64,000 nucleotides of DNA from contig NZ_AP024484.1 of the NCBI RefSeq assembly GCF_017347605.1, positions 2,013,501 to 2,077,500 on the forward strand, in the 5' to 3' direction. This DNA is from Prevotella herbatica. Lineage in GTDB: Bacteria > Bacteroidota > Bacteroidia > Bacteroidales > Bacteroidaceae. The notes under the pieces were generated by a model. It was not told where the DNA came from, ran no database searches, and was given only the letters and a program-made list of their open reading frames with translations. Below are positions 17,796 to 28,300 of this stretch, piece by piece (within the stretch, counting starts at the first letter, position 1; each line of letters begins with the position of its first letter). A program made the position numbers and the translations under genes.

Positions 17796-19802
17796 ATGAA
17801 ACTATATAAAATTCACATACTAGCACTGGCAATGTCGGTAGGACTTGTTTCTTGTAATGATTATCTAAAGCAAGATCCACCTTCTTATCTTACTCCTGAG
17901 AGTTTTTATACTACGGAGTCTCAGGTTCAAGCAGTTGCAAACCAATTCTATCAAGATGTTCTTCCTGGACATGGTGCTTGGGATTATGGAACTTATAATA
18001 ATGATAATAACACTGATAATCAGACTTCTTGGTCTCCAGATAATAAATTTGGAACTGGGTTGTATAAGACAAGTAATACGAATGGTGACTGGTCTTGGTC
18101 TAATATCAGAAACATAAATTATCAATTAAATCAGATATTAACTAAATATAAAGCAGGAGGTATTAGTGGCTCTGATGTAAATATTCGTCAGTATATTGGT
18201 GAAATATATTTTATGAGAGCTTATTGCTATTTTGATTTATTGAAGAAATTTGGCGACCTTCCTATTATTACAGCACCTTTGGCTGATAATGAGGCTATTC
18301 TTGTTGCAGCTGACAAACGTCAACCATGTAATGAGGTTGCTCGTTTTATAGTCAGTGATCTTGATTCAGCTGTAACTTACATGAAAGAAGACTTTGAATC
18401 TAAGCATACAAGAGTTTCTACAGATGCAGCATTGCTGTTTAAATCTAGAGTTGCTTTGTTTGAAGGTTCATGGTTGACAAACTTTGCTGGAACTCCTTTT
18501 GTTCCTCAGGGAACAGGCTGGCCTGGAGCTACAAAAGATTATAATAAAAATTATGCATATCCTTCTGGCTCTATAGATAAAGAGGCGCAGTATTTCTTCC
18601 AGTTGGCTGTTGACGCATCAGAAAAGGTAGCTGAAAAGTATAAGAACCAATTGGTTACTAATACAGGAAAGATACCTCAATCATTATCCGATGCTAATAA
18701 TCCATATTTCAATATATGGGGCACAACCGACTGTTCAAACACACCAGAGGTTTTATTGTGGAGACAATATAGTACTTCTCTGGGTGTGAATAATGATGTA
18801 GAGGTTGCTGTGCAGGCTGGAGATATCGGTACAGGTTTCACTCGTAGCTTGATAGAAGGTTACTTGATGAAAGATGGTAAACCTATTTATGCATCTGATT
18901 ATCAATATTGTGACACATCGTTGACACAAGTTGCTACAAACCGCGATCCACGCCTTACAATCTTCCTTAAGGTGCCAGGACAGACCAACTGTTTTAAAAA
19001 CATGAGTTCTTCTGAGGATCATTACGTTCAAGTTGAGCCAGTGCCTAATATTAAAAGTAAAACAAGTGAGACAGGTTACGTAACTGGATATACTATTCGT
19101 AAGGGTGGTACTTTTGATAGACAATTATGTGGTAATGGTAAAAGTTATAATGCATGTGAAATATTCCGTGCAACAGAAGCTTTACTTAATTACATGGAAG
19201 CAGAGTATATGCTTACTAATAATTTGAGTTCTGGTAGAATATTGGAGTATTGGAAAATCGTTCGTCAAAAAGCTGGATTCTCTGGCGCAGCTATTGATCC
19301 TACTGTAACGATTCAAGCTACCGATATGAGTAAAGAAACAAGGGATTGGGGTGCTTATACTGCCGGTCAATTGTTAACAGATAAGGTTTTATACAATATA
19401 CGTCGTGAGCGTCGCAGTGAACTTCTTGCAGAAGGACTCCGCGGTATGGATTTGCAACGTTGGCGTTCTTATGATCAATTGATGACTACTCCTTGCCATG
19501 TTGAAGGCTTCCACTTGTGGAATACTCCTATGCAAGGTTGGTACACTGGTCTTAAGGGTGACGGTTCTTCAAGTTCTAATGTATCTTCTCCAAATTTGAG
19601 TGAATACTACAGACCTTTGGAGGTCGTTATGGCTAACAATAACTTTAAGGATGGATTAACATGGCACATGGCTCATTATCTTGAACCATTGCCTATACGT
19701 CAGTTCTTACTTACTGCATCAGACCATGCATCAATAGATCAGTCTCCGTTGTATCAGAATCCATATTGGCCTACAACAACTGATCAACCTGCCGAAAAAT
19801 AG
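17796..19802 (+). CDS. SusD/RagB-type glycan-binding lipoprotein, pair 1
   Basis: The 668-residue lipoprotein has a lipobox with Cys21 (GLVSCNDYLKQ), an N-terminal SusD-like region (QDPPSYLTPESFYTT), helical TPR-like repeats and the C-terminal RagB/SusD domain (YNIRRERRSELLAEGLRGMDLQRW, ending DQSPLYQNPYWP). It forms the surface lid and glycan-binding subunit of the SusC transporter encoded 12 bp upstream. It is longer than typical SusD proteins (~500-600 residues). A terminator follows at 19833. Confidence 0.95.
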   Translation: MKLYKIHILALAMSVGLVSCNDYLKQDPPSYLTPESFYTTESQVQAVANQFYQDVLPGHGAWDYGTYNNDNNTDNQTSWSPDNKFGTGLYKTSNTNGDWSWSNIRNINYQLNQILTKYKAGGISGSDVNIRQYIGEIYFMRAYCYFDLLKKFGDLPIITAPLADNEAILVAADKRQPCNEVARFIVSDLDSAVTYMKEDFESKHTRVSTDAALLFKSRVALFEGSWLTNFAGTPFVPQGTGWPGATKDYNKNYAYPSGSIDKEAQYFFQLAVDASEKVAEKYKNQLVTNTGKIPQSLSDANNPYFNIWGTTDCSNTPEVLLWRQYSTSLGVNNDVEVAVQAGDIGTGFTRSLIEGYLMKDGKPIYASDYQYCDTSLTQVATNRDPRLTIFLKVPGQTNCFKNMSSSEDHYVQVEPVPNIKSKTSETGYVTGYTIRKGGTFDRQLCGNGKSYNACEIFRATEALLNYMEAEYMLTNNLSSGRILEYWKIVRQKAGFSGAAIDPTVTIQATDMSKETRDWGAYTAGQLLTDKVLYNIRRERRSELLAEGLRGMDLQRWRSYDQLMTTPCHVEGFHLWNTPMQGWYTGLKGDGSSSSNVSSPNLSEYYRPLEVVMANNNFKDGLTWHMAHYLEPLPIRQFLLTASDHASIDQSPLYQNPYWPTTTDQPAEK

Positions 19803-19832
19803 GCTTTATTATATAGGATTATAGTTAACATT

Positions 19833-19875
19833 GGAGTCAGTCAAAAAATATTTTGGCTGGCTCCTTATTTTATAT
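19833..19875 (+). terminator. Terminator after susC/susD pair 1
   Basis: GGAGTCAGTCA pairs with TGGCTGGCTCC (11 bp, two G-T pairs) and is followed by a T-rich tract. It ends the first susCD unit before the operator of the second. Confidence 0.8.
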
Positions 19876-19918
19876 TCTCCTTAAATTATTATTACCTTAT
19901 CAGCAAGAACAATTATAA

Positions 19919-19982
19919 TGGAGTTTATCTGATTTTAATAAATAATAACGAATTACGAAAAACACCCCTGCTTTTACGAAAA
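19919..19982 (+). repeat. 64-bp direct repeat, copy 2 (GH43 3'-end fossil plus operator)
   Basis: It is identical to 14320-14383 except for one base. It contains the last eight codons and stop of the GH43 gene with no GH43 sequence upstream, so it is a duplicated fragment, not a gene. The flanking sequences on either side differ from copy 1. Confidence 0.9.
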
Positions 19983-19989
19983 TAAGCCT
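19955..19989 (+). promoter_or_regulatory. Direct-repeat operator upstream of the susC pair 2 operon
   Basis: ACGAAAAACACCCC at 19955 and a weaker copy, ACGAAAATAAGCCT, at 19976 are 21 bp apart. The second starts 34 bp before the -7 box at 20010. The weaker half-site may set a different induction strength from pair 1. Confidence 0.6.
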
Positions 19990-20009
19990 AAAAAGGGGGC
20001 TCTTTTTTG

Positions 20010-20017
20010 TAATTTTG
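20010..20017 (+). promoter_or_regulatory. -7 box for the second PUL operon; long leader follows
   Basis: TAATTTTG matches TAnnTTTG. The leader to the ATG at 20207 is ~180 nt, much longer than at the sister promoters. It contains a tiny frame at 20036-20062 (MYSKLLMK) of unknown relevance and no obvious riboswitch. Confidence 0.55.
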
Positions 20018-20206
20018 CATAATAATAACTAATAATGTACTCAAAACTCTTAATGAAATGATCATGTATAATGTAAATCTATCACCTTGACGATCTTCCT
20101 GTTTTTGGGAAATCTAATTATGAAAACCAATACCGATGAAAATTTTAAATGTTTATACGAAGATTAATAACTATCAGTTAATCCAATGTAAATTATTAAT
20201 AATTTA

Positions 20207-23200
20207 ATGTCAATAATTAATATGAATTATGATTTTAAAAATCGCGCAACTTGTTCATTCATGTTTGTCGCGATTAGTCTGATTTCGCCTTTCTCAATAA
20301 AAGCTAAGGCTGTTGTTTCTCCTAATATCAATGCAGTGGAACAGCATCAGACATTACATGTAACAGGTACTGTTGTAGACAGTAATGGCGAAAGTGTTAT
20401 TGGCGCCACAGTACGAATAATAGGGGAAAAACAAGCCACTATTACCGATATGGACGGAAAGTTCAGGATTGACGCGCCTGCTGGTGCCGTGCTTCAGATC
20501 TCTTCGATTGGCTATGAACCACAGAAAGCTAAAGTTTCTTCAAGCCCTTTACGTGTTACAATGGTGGACAATTCAACTATGTTGAAAGACGTACAGGTTG
20601 TTGCTTATGGAACACAGAAGAAAGTTACTGTCACTGGTGCTATTTCTGGCATAAAAGGGTCTGAATTGTTGAAGACACCAGTAGGCTCTATCACCAATAT
20701 GCTTTCAGGTGCAGTTTCAGGTTTGTCTTCTATCCAATATTCAGGCGAACCAGGAGCTGATGCAGCCTCTGTCCTTGTACGTGGTAAAGCAACATGGGCA
20801 GATTCTTCTCCTTTGATACAAGTTGATGGAGTTGAAAGAGATTTCAATGAAATAGACCCGAATGAAGTTGAGAGCATAACGGTGTTGAAGGATGCTTCTG
20901 CTACGGCTGTTTTTGGTGTTAGAGGTGCTAATGGTGTAATCCTTGTTACTACTAAAAGAGGTAAGGAAGGAAAAGCGCATATTTCTGTATCAACATCTGC
21001 AAGTGTTATCATTCCTACGAATATGTTGAAGCTGGCTAATTCTTATGAATATGGTAGCTATTATAACCAAATGCTTAAGAACGATGCAGCTGATACAAAA
21101 ACACCTTTCTCAAGTGAGATTATGCAGAAGTTTAAGGATCATTCTGATCCAATCAGATTTCCGGATACCGATTGGATAGACTATTGCTTTAAAAATGCGG
21201 CTTTGCAAACACAGCATAATGTTAATATTTCAGGAGGTACAGAGAAAGTGAAATATTTCGTGTCAATGGGTGCTTATACTCAGGACGGACTATTTAAACA
21301 GCAGTCTTTACCTTATGATTTTAACTTTAAGTATCGTCGATTTAACTATCGTGCAAACTTAGACTTTGAATTAACAAAGGCAACTACATTGTCTGTGAAT
21401 ATAGGTGGTAGAGTTGACAATAAAAATACTCCATATTCAGGCGAAGACAACAATCAGTTGTTCCGACATTTATATTGGGCAACACCATTCTCTAGTCCTG
21501 GTATCGTAGATGGAAAGTATGTCATGTCTGCTACTAACTATGATGATTATCAGTTGCCATTTGTTGGTGCAAGTGGTCTTGGTGCATACTATGGTTTGGG
21601 CTATATGGCATCAAGTACCAATACTCTTAATGCTGATATTATCTTAAATCAGAAATTAGACTTTATAACAGAAGGTCTTTCCATGAAAATAAAAGGTTCA
21701 TATAATAGTGATTATACTGTTACTAAGCAACGCAGTAGTAGTGCTGCTACGTATAATCCGGTATTGCAGCCTGATGGTTCAATTGAATACAGAAAGAATG
21801 GTACGAATTCTCAGTTAGGTTATGGAGAAGCATTTGGTAAGGGGCGTAACTGGTATATGGAGGCTAGTCTTGATTATGGTCATTCTTTTGGACTTCACCA
21901 TGTCGGAGGTTTATTGCTGTATAATCAGTCAAAGAGATATTACCCATCACAGTATTCTGATATTCCTACAGGCTATGTAGGCCTTGTTGGACGTGTAACA
22001 TACGACTGGAATAATAGATATATGGCAGAATTTAATGCAGGTTACAACGGCTCAGAGAACTTTGACCCAGATAAGCGTTATGGTTTCTTTCCTGCAGGTT
22101 CTGTTGGTTGGATAGCAAGTGAAGAACCATTCTTTAAGAATTTGAAGGATGTTGTGTCTTATTTTAAGATAAGAGGTTCATGGGGACTCGTTGGTAATGA
22201 TAAAGTAGGTGGTGACCGTTTTATGTATACCTCAGACCCTTATGGAATCGGAGGAGGATACAACTTCGGAACAAATGTATCAAGTAACAAACCTGGATCT
22301 TATGAAGGGCAGAAACATAACAAGAATGTAACTTGGGAAACATCATTCAAGCAGGACTATGGTGTAGATATGAATTTCTTAGGCAATCGCCTTAAAGCTA
22401 CATTTGATTATTATTACGAAAAGAGAAAGGATATTCTTCTGCAGAATATGACTGCTCCTACAGTGTTGGGATTCACACTTCCATACGCTAACCTTGGAAA
22501 AGTTGATAGTTGGGGATATGAACTTACATTGAAATGGGGTGATAACATCACAGACAAATTTCGCTATTGGATAGAAGGCAATCTTTCTTATAATCAAAAT
22601 GAGATAAAAGAAATGTATGAGGCGCCTCAGAACTATGATTACATGTACCGAAAAGGTCACCGTATAGGTTCTAGAGATATACGTCAATTCTGGGGACTTT
22701 ATGATGAGACCGCAGATGCGCGTTATTATTCACAATATGGTAAACACATAGCCGAGCATTCTGGTGGTTTATTACCTGGCGATTGTGTGTATGTAGACTT
22801 AAACGGGGATGGTGTTATTGATGCCAATGATGCTTCATATAGTTTAGGACATACAGACGATCCTGAATATATATTAGGTCTAAACTTAGGCTTTTCATGG
22901 AAAAATATTGAGGTGTCAACTCAATGGACTGGAGCATGGAACGTTAGTCGTATGCTTGATGAAACATTCCGTCAGCCTTTAGGAGATACAGGAAATAAGG
23001 GTTTGCTTAAGTATCAATACGACAATACGTGGACACCAGAAAATCCAGATCCTGATTCAAAATACCCACGTGCAACAATGGTTCATGCGTCAAATAACTA
23101 TGCAGGTTCTACTCTTTATGAAGTCAATGCAAGTTACTTGCGTCTTAAGAGTATGCAGATTGCTTATAATTTTGATTTTCCATTTATGCACCAAATTGGT

Positions 23201-23347
23201 ATGAATCAGTGCAGTCTGGCCCTCAGTGGATATAATTTGCTAACATTTACTAGTTTCAAGTGGGGAGATCCAGAATCAAGAACAAGTGATCGTCCTTCAT
23301 ATCCATTGACAAGGTCGTTTGCTTTGACACTTAAATTAGGATTCTAA
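20207..23347 (+). CDS. SusC/RagA-type TonB-dependent transporter, pair 2
   Basis: The 1046-residue protein has a signal region (~1-33), a carboxypeptidase-regulatory-like domain (VTGTVVDSNGESVIGATVRI), a plug domain (VQVVAYGTQKKVTVTGA to VILVTTKRGK) and a barrel ending in LKLGF. A second ATG at 20222 is an equally possible start. It is the first gene of a six-gene operon (susC, susD, susC, susD, discoidin lipoprotein, GH16) with gaps of 17-36 bp (the last two genes are 7 bp apart) and a terminator at 32456. It is clearly divergent from the pair 1 SusC, so it is not a simple duplicate. Confidence 0.96.
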   Translation: MSIINMNYDFKNRATCSFMFVAISLISPFSIKAKAVVSPNINAVEQHQTLHVTGTVVDSNGESVIGATVRIIGEKQATITDMDGKFRIDAPAGAVLQISSIGYEPQKAKVSSSPLRVTMVDNSTMLKDVQVVAYGTQKKVTVTGAISGIKGSELLKTPVGSITNMLSGAVSGLSSIQYSGEPGADAASVLVRGKATWADSSPLIQVDGVERDFNEIDPNEVESITVLKDASATAVFGVRGANGVILVTTKRGKEGKAHISVSTSASVIIPTNMLKLANSYEYGSYYNQMLKNDAADTKTPFSSEIMQKFKDHSDPIRFPDTDWIDYCFKNAALQTQHNVNISGGTEKVKYFVSMGAYTQDGLFKQQSLPYDFNFKYRRFNYRANLDFELTKATTLSVNIGGRVDNKNTPYSGEDNNQLFRHLYWATPFSSPGIVDGKYVMSATNYDDYQLPFVGASGLGAYYGLGYMASSTNTLNADIILNQKLDFITEGLSMKIKGSYNSDYTVTKQRSSSAATYNPVLQPDGSIEYRKNGTNSQLGYGEAFGKGRNWYMEASLDYGHSFGLHHVGGLLLYNQSKRYYPSQYSDIPTGYVGLVGRVTYDWNNRYMAEFNAGYNGSENFDPDKRYGFFPAGSVGWIASEEPFFKNLKDVVSYFKIRGSWGLVGNDKVGGDRFMYTSDPYGIGGGYNFGTNVSSNKPGSYEGQKHNKNVTWETSFKQDYGVDMNFLGNRLKATFDYYYEKRKDILLQNMTAPTVLGFTLPYANLGKVDSWGYELTLKWGDNITDKFRYWIEGNLSYNQNEIKEMYEAPQNYDYMYRKGHRIGSRDIRQFWGLYDETADARYYSQYGKHIAEHSGGLLPGDCVYVDLNGDGVIDANDASYSLGHTDDPEYILGLNLGFSWKNIEVSTQWTGAWNVSRMLDETFRQPLGDTGNKGLLKYQYDNTWTPENPDPDSKYPRATMVHASNNYAGSTLYEVNASYLRLKSMQIAYNFDFPFMHQIGMNQCSLALSGYNLLTFTSFKWGDPESRTSDRPSYPLTRSFALTLKLGF

Positions 23348-23367
23348 AAAATAAAAGAATAAACAAT

Positions 23368-25314
23368 ATGAAATTAAAACATATATTTTTAGGAGCTATT
23401 GCGCTCTTGGCGTTAAGTGTGACCTCAGGTTGTGTGGATGAAGTCAAATTTGGTAACAGCTTTTTGGAAAAAGCTCCTGGTGGTGATGTAACTAAAGATA
23501 CTATCTTTAATAATGCTGAATATACAAGAGATTTTCTTTGGAATACATACAGTAAATTATATTATGGTCTTCCATATTATTGGGACGGTGGTGTAGGTGT
23601 TAAAATGAATACTGGAGTATTTGAGGCTCTTTCTGATAGTTGGCATAGTCACAATTCTTGGGACGAAGTAAATCGCCAATTTTATTCAGGTACTTACCTT
23701 CCAGGTAATGCTGGTAAATTTAATTATTGTGGCGAGAATGTCTGGTCTGCCGTTAGGGCTGCATATATATTCTTGGAGAATGTAGATAAAACTCCTGGTA
23801 TAGATGACGCTGAAAAAACAAGGCTTAAAGCTGAGGCAAAATGTATTATAGCTTCACGCTATTTTGATATGTTCCGTCATTATGGCGGACTGCCTATTGC
23901 AAAACAGTCTTTTGACGGTACAGAAGGTGTTTACGATTTACCTCGTGCGACTGTAGAAGAAACTGTTAATTTTATGGTTAAGTTGTTGGATGAAGCTGCT
24001 CCTCAATTACCATGGGTTCTTGATGAAGCAGATAGATCTAACTGGGACGGACGTTTTACTAAGGCTGCCGCAATGGGATTGAAATGTAAGATATTGGTTT
24101 TCGCTGCATCTCCATTATTTAATTCTGCAACCCCTTATTGCACAACAGGAAACCAAGAGGCTAATGATAAACATCAGGCTTGGTATGGAGGATACAAACC
24201 GGAACTGTGGACAGCATGTTTGCAGGCTTGCAAGGATTTCTTTGATGCTGTTCAGACCAATGGATATTATCAGTTAGTTCAAGCTGCGGGAACTACTCCA
24301 GGACAATATCGTGCAGCGTTCCGCAATGCATATTCTAGTCGTGGAACAACTGAAATGCTTATCTCTACTCGCGTAAAGTATAAAGGTTATGCCGGTGATT
24401 GGAGTGACTGGGATTCTAAGTTTGTTACAGAATGGAATGCATTTGGAGGATATACTCCGACAGAAGACTATATGGAAATGTTCCCTTGGAAAGACGGTAG
24501 ACCGTTTGATTTTAATAAGGAGAATAAAAACAACAGTCTTGACACGATGTTTGTTAATAAGGATAATAATTTTGATCTTACTCGTGATCCCCGTTTATAT
24601 GAGACAATGATTGTGAATAATGTACAATGGAGTCTTAACGATAATGGTAATATGAGCGGTCGCCGTGGAGAGCTGTGGATTAATGGACGAGAAGCTAGCA
24701 GTGGTCCTTCATCTGAATCAGGACAATATGCAACAGGTCTAGCCAATAATAAATTCTATATGAATAAGGATGATGAAAAGGGTAGGGTTACATGTTGGCC
24801 TTATCTGCGACTCTCAGAAATGTATTTGATTTATGCCGAGGCATTAGCACAGAACAACAGTTTTGATGATGCGATAAAGCAAATTAATGTTGTGCGTTCA
24901 CGTGTCGGTTTGAAAGGGTTAAAGGAAAGTCAGCCTGAAACAGATTTCAATGATAAGACTAACTTAATAAATGCTATTCTTAATGAACGTGCCTGTGAAC
25001 TAGGATTTGAAGATACTAGATTTTTTGACATGATTCGTTACAGAAGAGCTGATCTTTTCGAGAGAACACTTCACGGACTTAGAATATTCAGACAGAAGGA
25101 TGGCAAGGATTATAATTTCTCTTATTCTGATAAAAAACAAGGCAGTGAAGGTTGGGAAGCATCGCAGCCGACACATTTCAGATATGAAAAATTCCCATTA
25201 GGAAATGTTGCCCGAGTATGGTGGACAAATTTTGATACTAAATGGTATTTGTCAGCATTCCCACCAACAGAAATAAATAAGGGGTATGGATTGACACAAA
25301 ATCCTGGTTGGTAA
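23368..25314 (+). CDS. SusD/RagB-type lipoprotein, pair 2
   Basis: The 648-residue lipoprotein has its lipobox at SVTSGCVDE. It carries the SusD helical core (SRYFDMFRHYGGLPIA), the conserved WPYLRLSEMYLIYAEALAQ helix, and the C-terminal INKGYGLTQNPGW end typical of RagB/SusD proteins, where NPGW is near-invariant. It should bind oligosaccharide on the cell surface and cap the SusC encoded 20 bp upstream. Nothing appears broken. Confidence 0.95.
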   Translation: MKLKHIFLGAIALLALSVTSGCVDEVKFGNSFLEKAPGGDVTKDTIFNNAEYTRDFLWNTYSKLYYGLPYYWDGGVGVKMNTGVFEALSDSWHSHNSWDEVNRQFYSGTYLPGNAGKFNYCGENVWSAVRAAYIFLENVDKTPGIDDAEKTRLKAEAKCIIASRYFDMFRHYGGLPIAKQSFDGTEGVYDLPRATVEETVNFMVKLLDEAAPQLPWVLDEADRSNWDGRFTKAAAMGLKCKILVFAASPLFNSATPYCTTGNQEANDKHQAWYGGYKPELWTACLQACKDFFDAVQTNGYYQLVQAAGTTPGQYRAAFRNAYSSRGTTEMLISTRVKYKGYAGDWSDWDSKFVTEWNAFGGYTPTEDYMEMFPWKDGRPFDFNKENKNNSLDTMFVNKDNNFDLTRDPRLYETMIVNNVQWSLNDNGNMSGRRGELWINGREASSGPSSESGQYATGLANNKFYMNKDDEKGRVTCWPYLRLSEMYLIYAEALAQNNSFDDAIKQINVVRSRVGLKGLKESQPETDFNDKTNLINAILNERACELGFEDTRFFDMIRYRRADLFERTLHGLRIFRQKDGKDYNFSYSDKKQGSEGWEASQPTHFRYEKFPLGNVARVWWTNFDTKWYLSAFPPTEINKGYGLTQNPGW

Positions 25315-25350
25315 TTTTTTTTAATGAAAGAATACAAATAATATTATTAT

Positions 25351-28300
25351 ATGAAACGACATATATTATTAGCCGCAACATTAATGCTTGGCATAAACTC
25401 TTTTGCACAGGGGCTTGCTGACAATATTGTAGGTGAAATTGTAGATAAATCTGGTAATCCAGTATCGGGTGCTATGATTGGTGTGCTTAGTGCTCCTGAA
25501 ATAAAAGTATATTCCGACAGTCATGGACAGTTTGAAATTAGCGCATCGCAGAATGATAAATTGATTGTAGATGCTCCTGACCAGTCAAAGAAGCAGGTTG
25601 TTGTGAATGGCAATAAACGTATAAAGATCGTAATGGATCATGCTTCTCAACCCGTTAACATTGGCTTTGGTATAAAGCAAACTGTTGGTGAGTCGACAAT
25701 GTCTGTTGCCTCTGCTGCAAATTCAGATTTCAATAATCGCTCTGCAAAGAATATTGGAAATTCTCTATTTGGTAATGTTCTTGGTTTAACAACATTGCAA
25801 GGTACAGGCGATTACTCTTCTTATGAGCCAACTTTCTATGTAAGAGGATTGCAGACTCTTGCTGGCAAGAATCCATTGGTGATGGTTGATGGTATTGAGA
25901 GAAATATTTCCTATATTACTCCAGAAGAGGTAGAAAATGTAATTGTATTAAAGGATGCTCCTGCTGTAGCTTTATATGGATACAAAGGCGCAAACGGTGC
26001 AATTAATATTATAACAAAGCGTGGTAAATACAAAAGTAATGAGATAAATTTTTCTTACGACCATGCATTTAATTGGGAAGAGCGCAGACCTGAATTTGCT
26101 GATGCATATACTTATGCCAATGCAATGAATGAGGCTTTCGTTAATGACGGTAAGTCTCCTAAATATTCAGCTTTAGAACTTAATGCTTTCCAGTCAGGCA
26201 AATATCCATATCTTTATCCTAATGTGGATTGGATAAAAGAATGTTTCAAAGATGTAGGTGCAAGTAATATCTTTAATCTTAGTTTCCGTGGAGGTGGCAC
26301 ACGAATGCGTTATTACACATTGATCAATCTTCAGGACAATCAAGGATTTGTTGCTAATCCTAATATGAATGATGGGTATTCAACACAGAATAAGTATTCT
26401 AAAGCCAATTTCAGAACAAACCTCGATATTGACTTGACAAATACAACTAAGGTTCTTGTTAATATTGATGGAACTTTATTGGAAACTCTTCGACCAGGAC
26501 TGTCAAGCGATAACTTGTGGGATAAAATTTATACAGTGCCAGCGGCATCCTTCCCAATTAAGACAGAAAGTGGATTATGGGGTGGCAATGCAACTTGGGA
26601 CGGATATTCTAATCCTGTTGCACTTACAGAAGGTCGTGCTTATAGCAAAGCACACACTAGAGCTTTGTTTGCTGATTTGACATTAAATCAGGATTTATCA
26701 GCAGTTACAAAGGGACTTAGTGCATGGACAAGATTAGCTTACGATAATATCTCTGCATATTGGGAAAACCATACAAGAGAGTATCAATTTGGCAGTGACG
26801 CTGTGTCTGAATGGACAAATGGAGAGCCTTCTGCATATTCTCATTACACAGGCGGTAAGGATGGAACCATGAGTTCTGACAGTAAACTCGACTGGCAAAA
26901 CAAGAATTTTAATTTCGGCATTGGCGCCAATTATGATAGAACATTTGGTAATCATTCAATATCTTCTGTACTTATGTGGAATTATGAATACCGAAATAGC
27001 AATGGCCAGAATAATACTTGGTATCGTAACAGTGCTTCTTTGTATAATCATTATGGTTATAAGGGAAAGTATTATGCAGATTTGTCTTTAACAATGGCTG
27101 CCTCAAACAAATTGGCCCCTGGTCATCGTTGGGCATTCTCTCCTACAGTTTCTGCTGCTTGGGTGCTGTCAAAGGAAAACTTTATGAAGAATATCTCTTT
27201 TGTTGATTTCTTGAAATTACGTGCATCATGGGGTATAATCAATGTTGACAATATTCCTGCTGAAGGATATTGGGAACAAGCTTTCACTGGTGGTAATGGA
27301 TACAATTTAGGTGGAAACTATGATTGGAGTAGTGGATGGCAGGAAGGTCGTTTGGCTTCAACAAGTTTCACTAATGAGAAGAGCTATAAGTATAATCTAG
27401 GTCTAGACGCTTCTTTGTTTAAAGGATTGAATGTAACATTAGAAGGATTCTATCAGCGCAGAAGTGATATCTGGGTATCTGCTGGTGGTACAAACTCTGC
27501 GGTACTTGGTGCCGATAGTCCATATATTAATGGTGGAATTGTAGATAACTGGGGATTGGAATTAGGAACAGACTATACAAAGAGCATTACTAGTGACTTG
27601 TTAGTTAATGGAGGTCTTAATTTTACATTGTCAAAGAATAAAATCGTTGATGAGCGTGAGGAACCACGTGCATACAATTATTTGAGACGTACCAACAATT
27701 CTGTTGAGCAGATTTATGGCTTACAGGCAATTGGTTTCTTTAAGGATCAAGCAGATATTGATAACAGTCCTGCACAACAATTTTCTCAGGTAAAGCCTGG
27801 AGACATCAAGTATAAGGATCAGAATGGCGATGGAGTCATTAATGAAAATGATGAAGTTAAGTTAGGTTACAATTACGTTTGCCCAGAAATCTATTATTCT
27901 TTCCACATAGGAATGGAATACAAGGGATTTGGTTTTAACGCAATGTTCCAAGGCGTAGGTAACTATACTGCCGTATTGAATACTAAGTCAATGTATTGGC
28001 CTTTGATAAACAATACCAATATTAGTAACTATTATTATGAGAATCGTTGGACTCCAGAAAACACGGATGCCAAATTCCCACGTCTTACATCAGAGAGTAA
28101 TGAAAATAACTTCCGAACAAATTCCGTTTGGTTGGAAAACCGTTCGTTCTTGAAGTTGAGAAATGTAGAATTGTATTACAAGTTTGCTAATTCTTTACTA
28201 GCTAAGACAAAATACATAAAGACCGCAAAGGTTTATGTAAGAGGCGTTGATCTGCTGTGCTTTGATCATATCAAACAGTCAGACCCTGAACAATATGGGA

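Noticed and set aside
13126..20000. Repeated ACGAAAAACAC motifs as a possible CRISPR or phage attachment site
   Set aside because: Only pairs occur, each at a promoter and with fixed 21-bp spacing. There are no spacers and no integrase, so operators explain them better.
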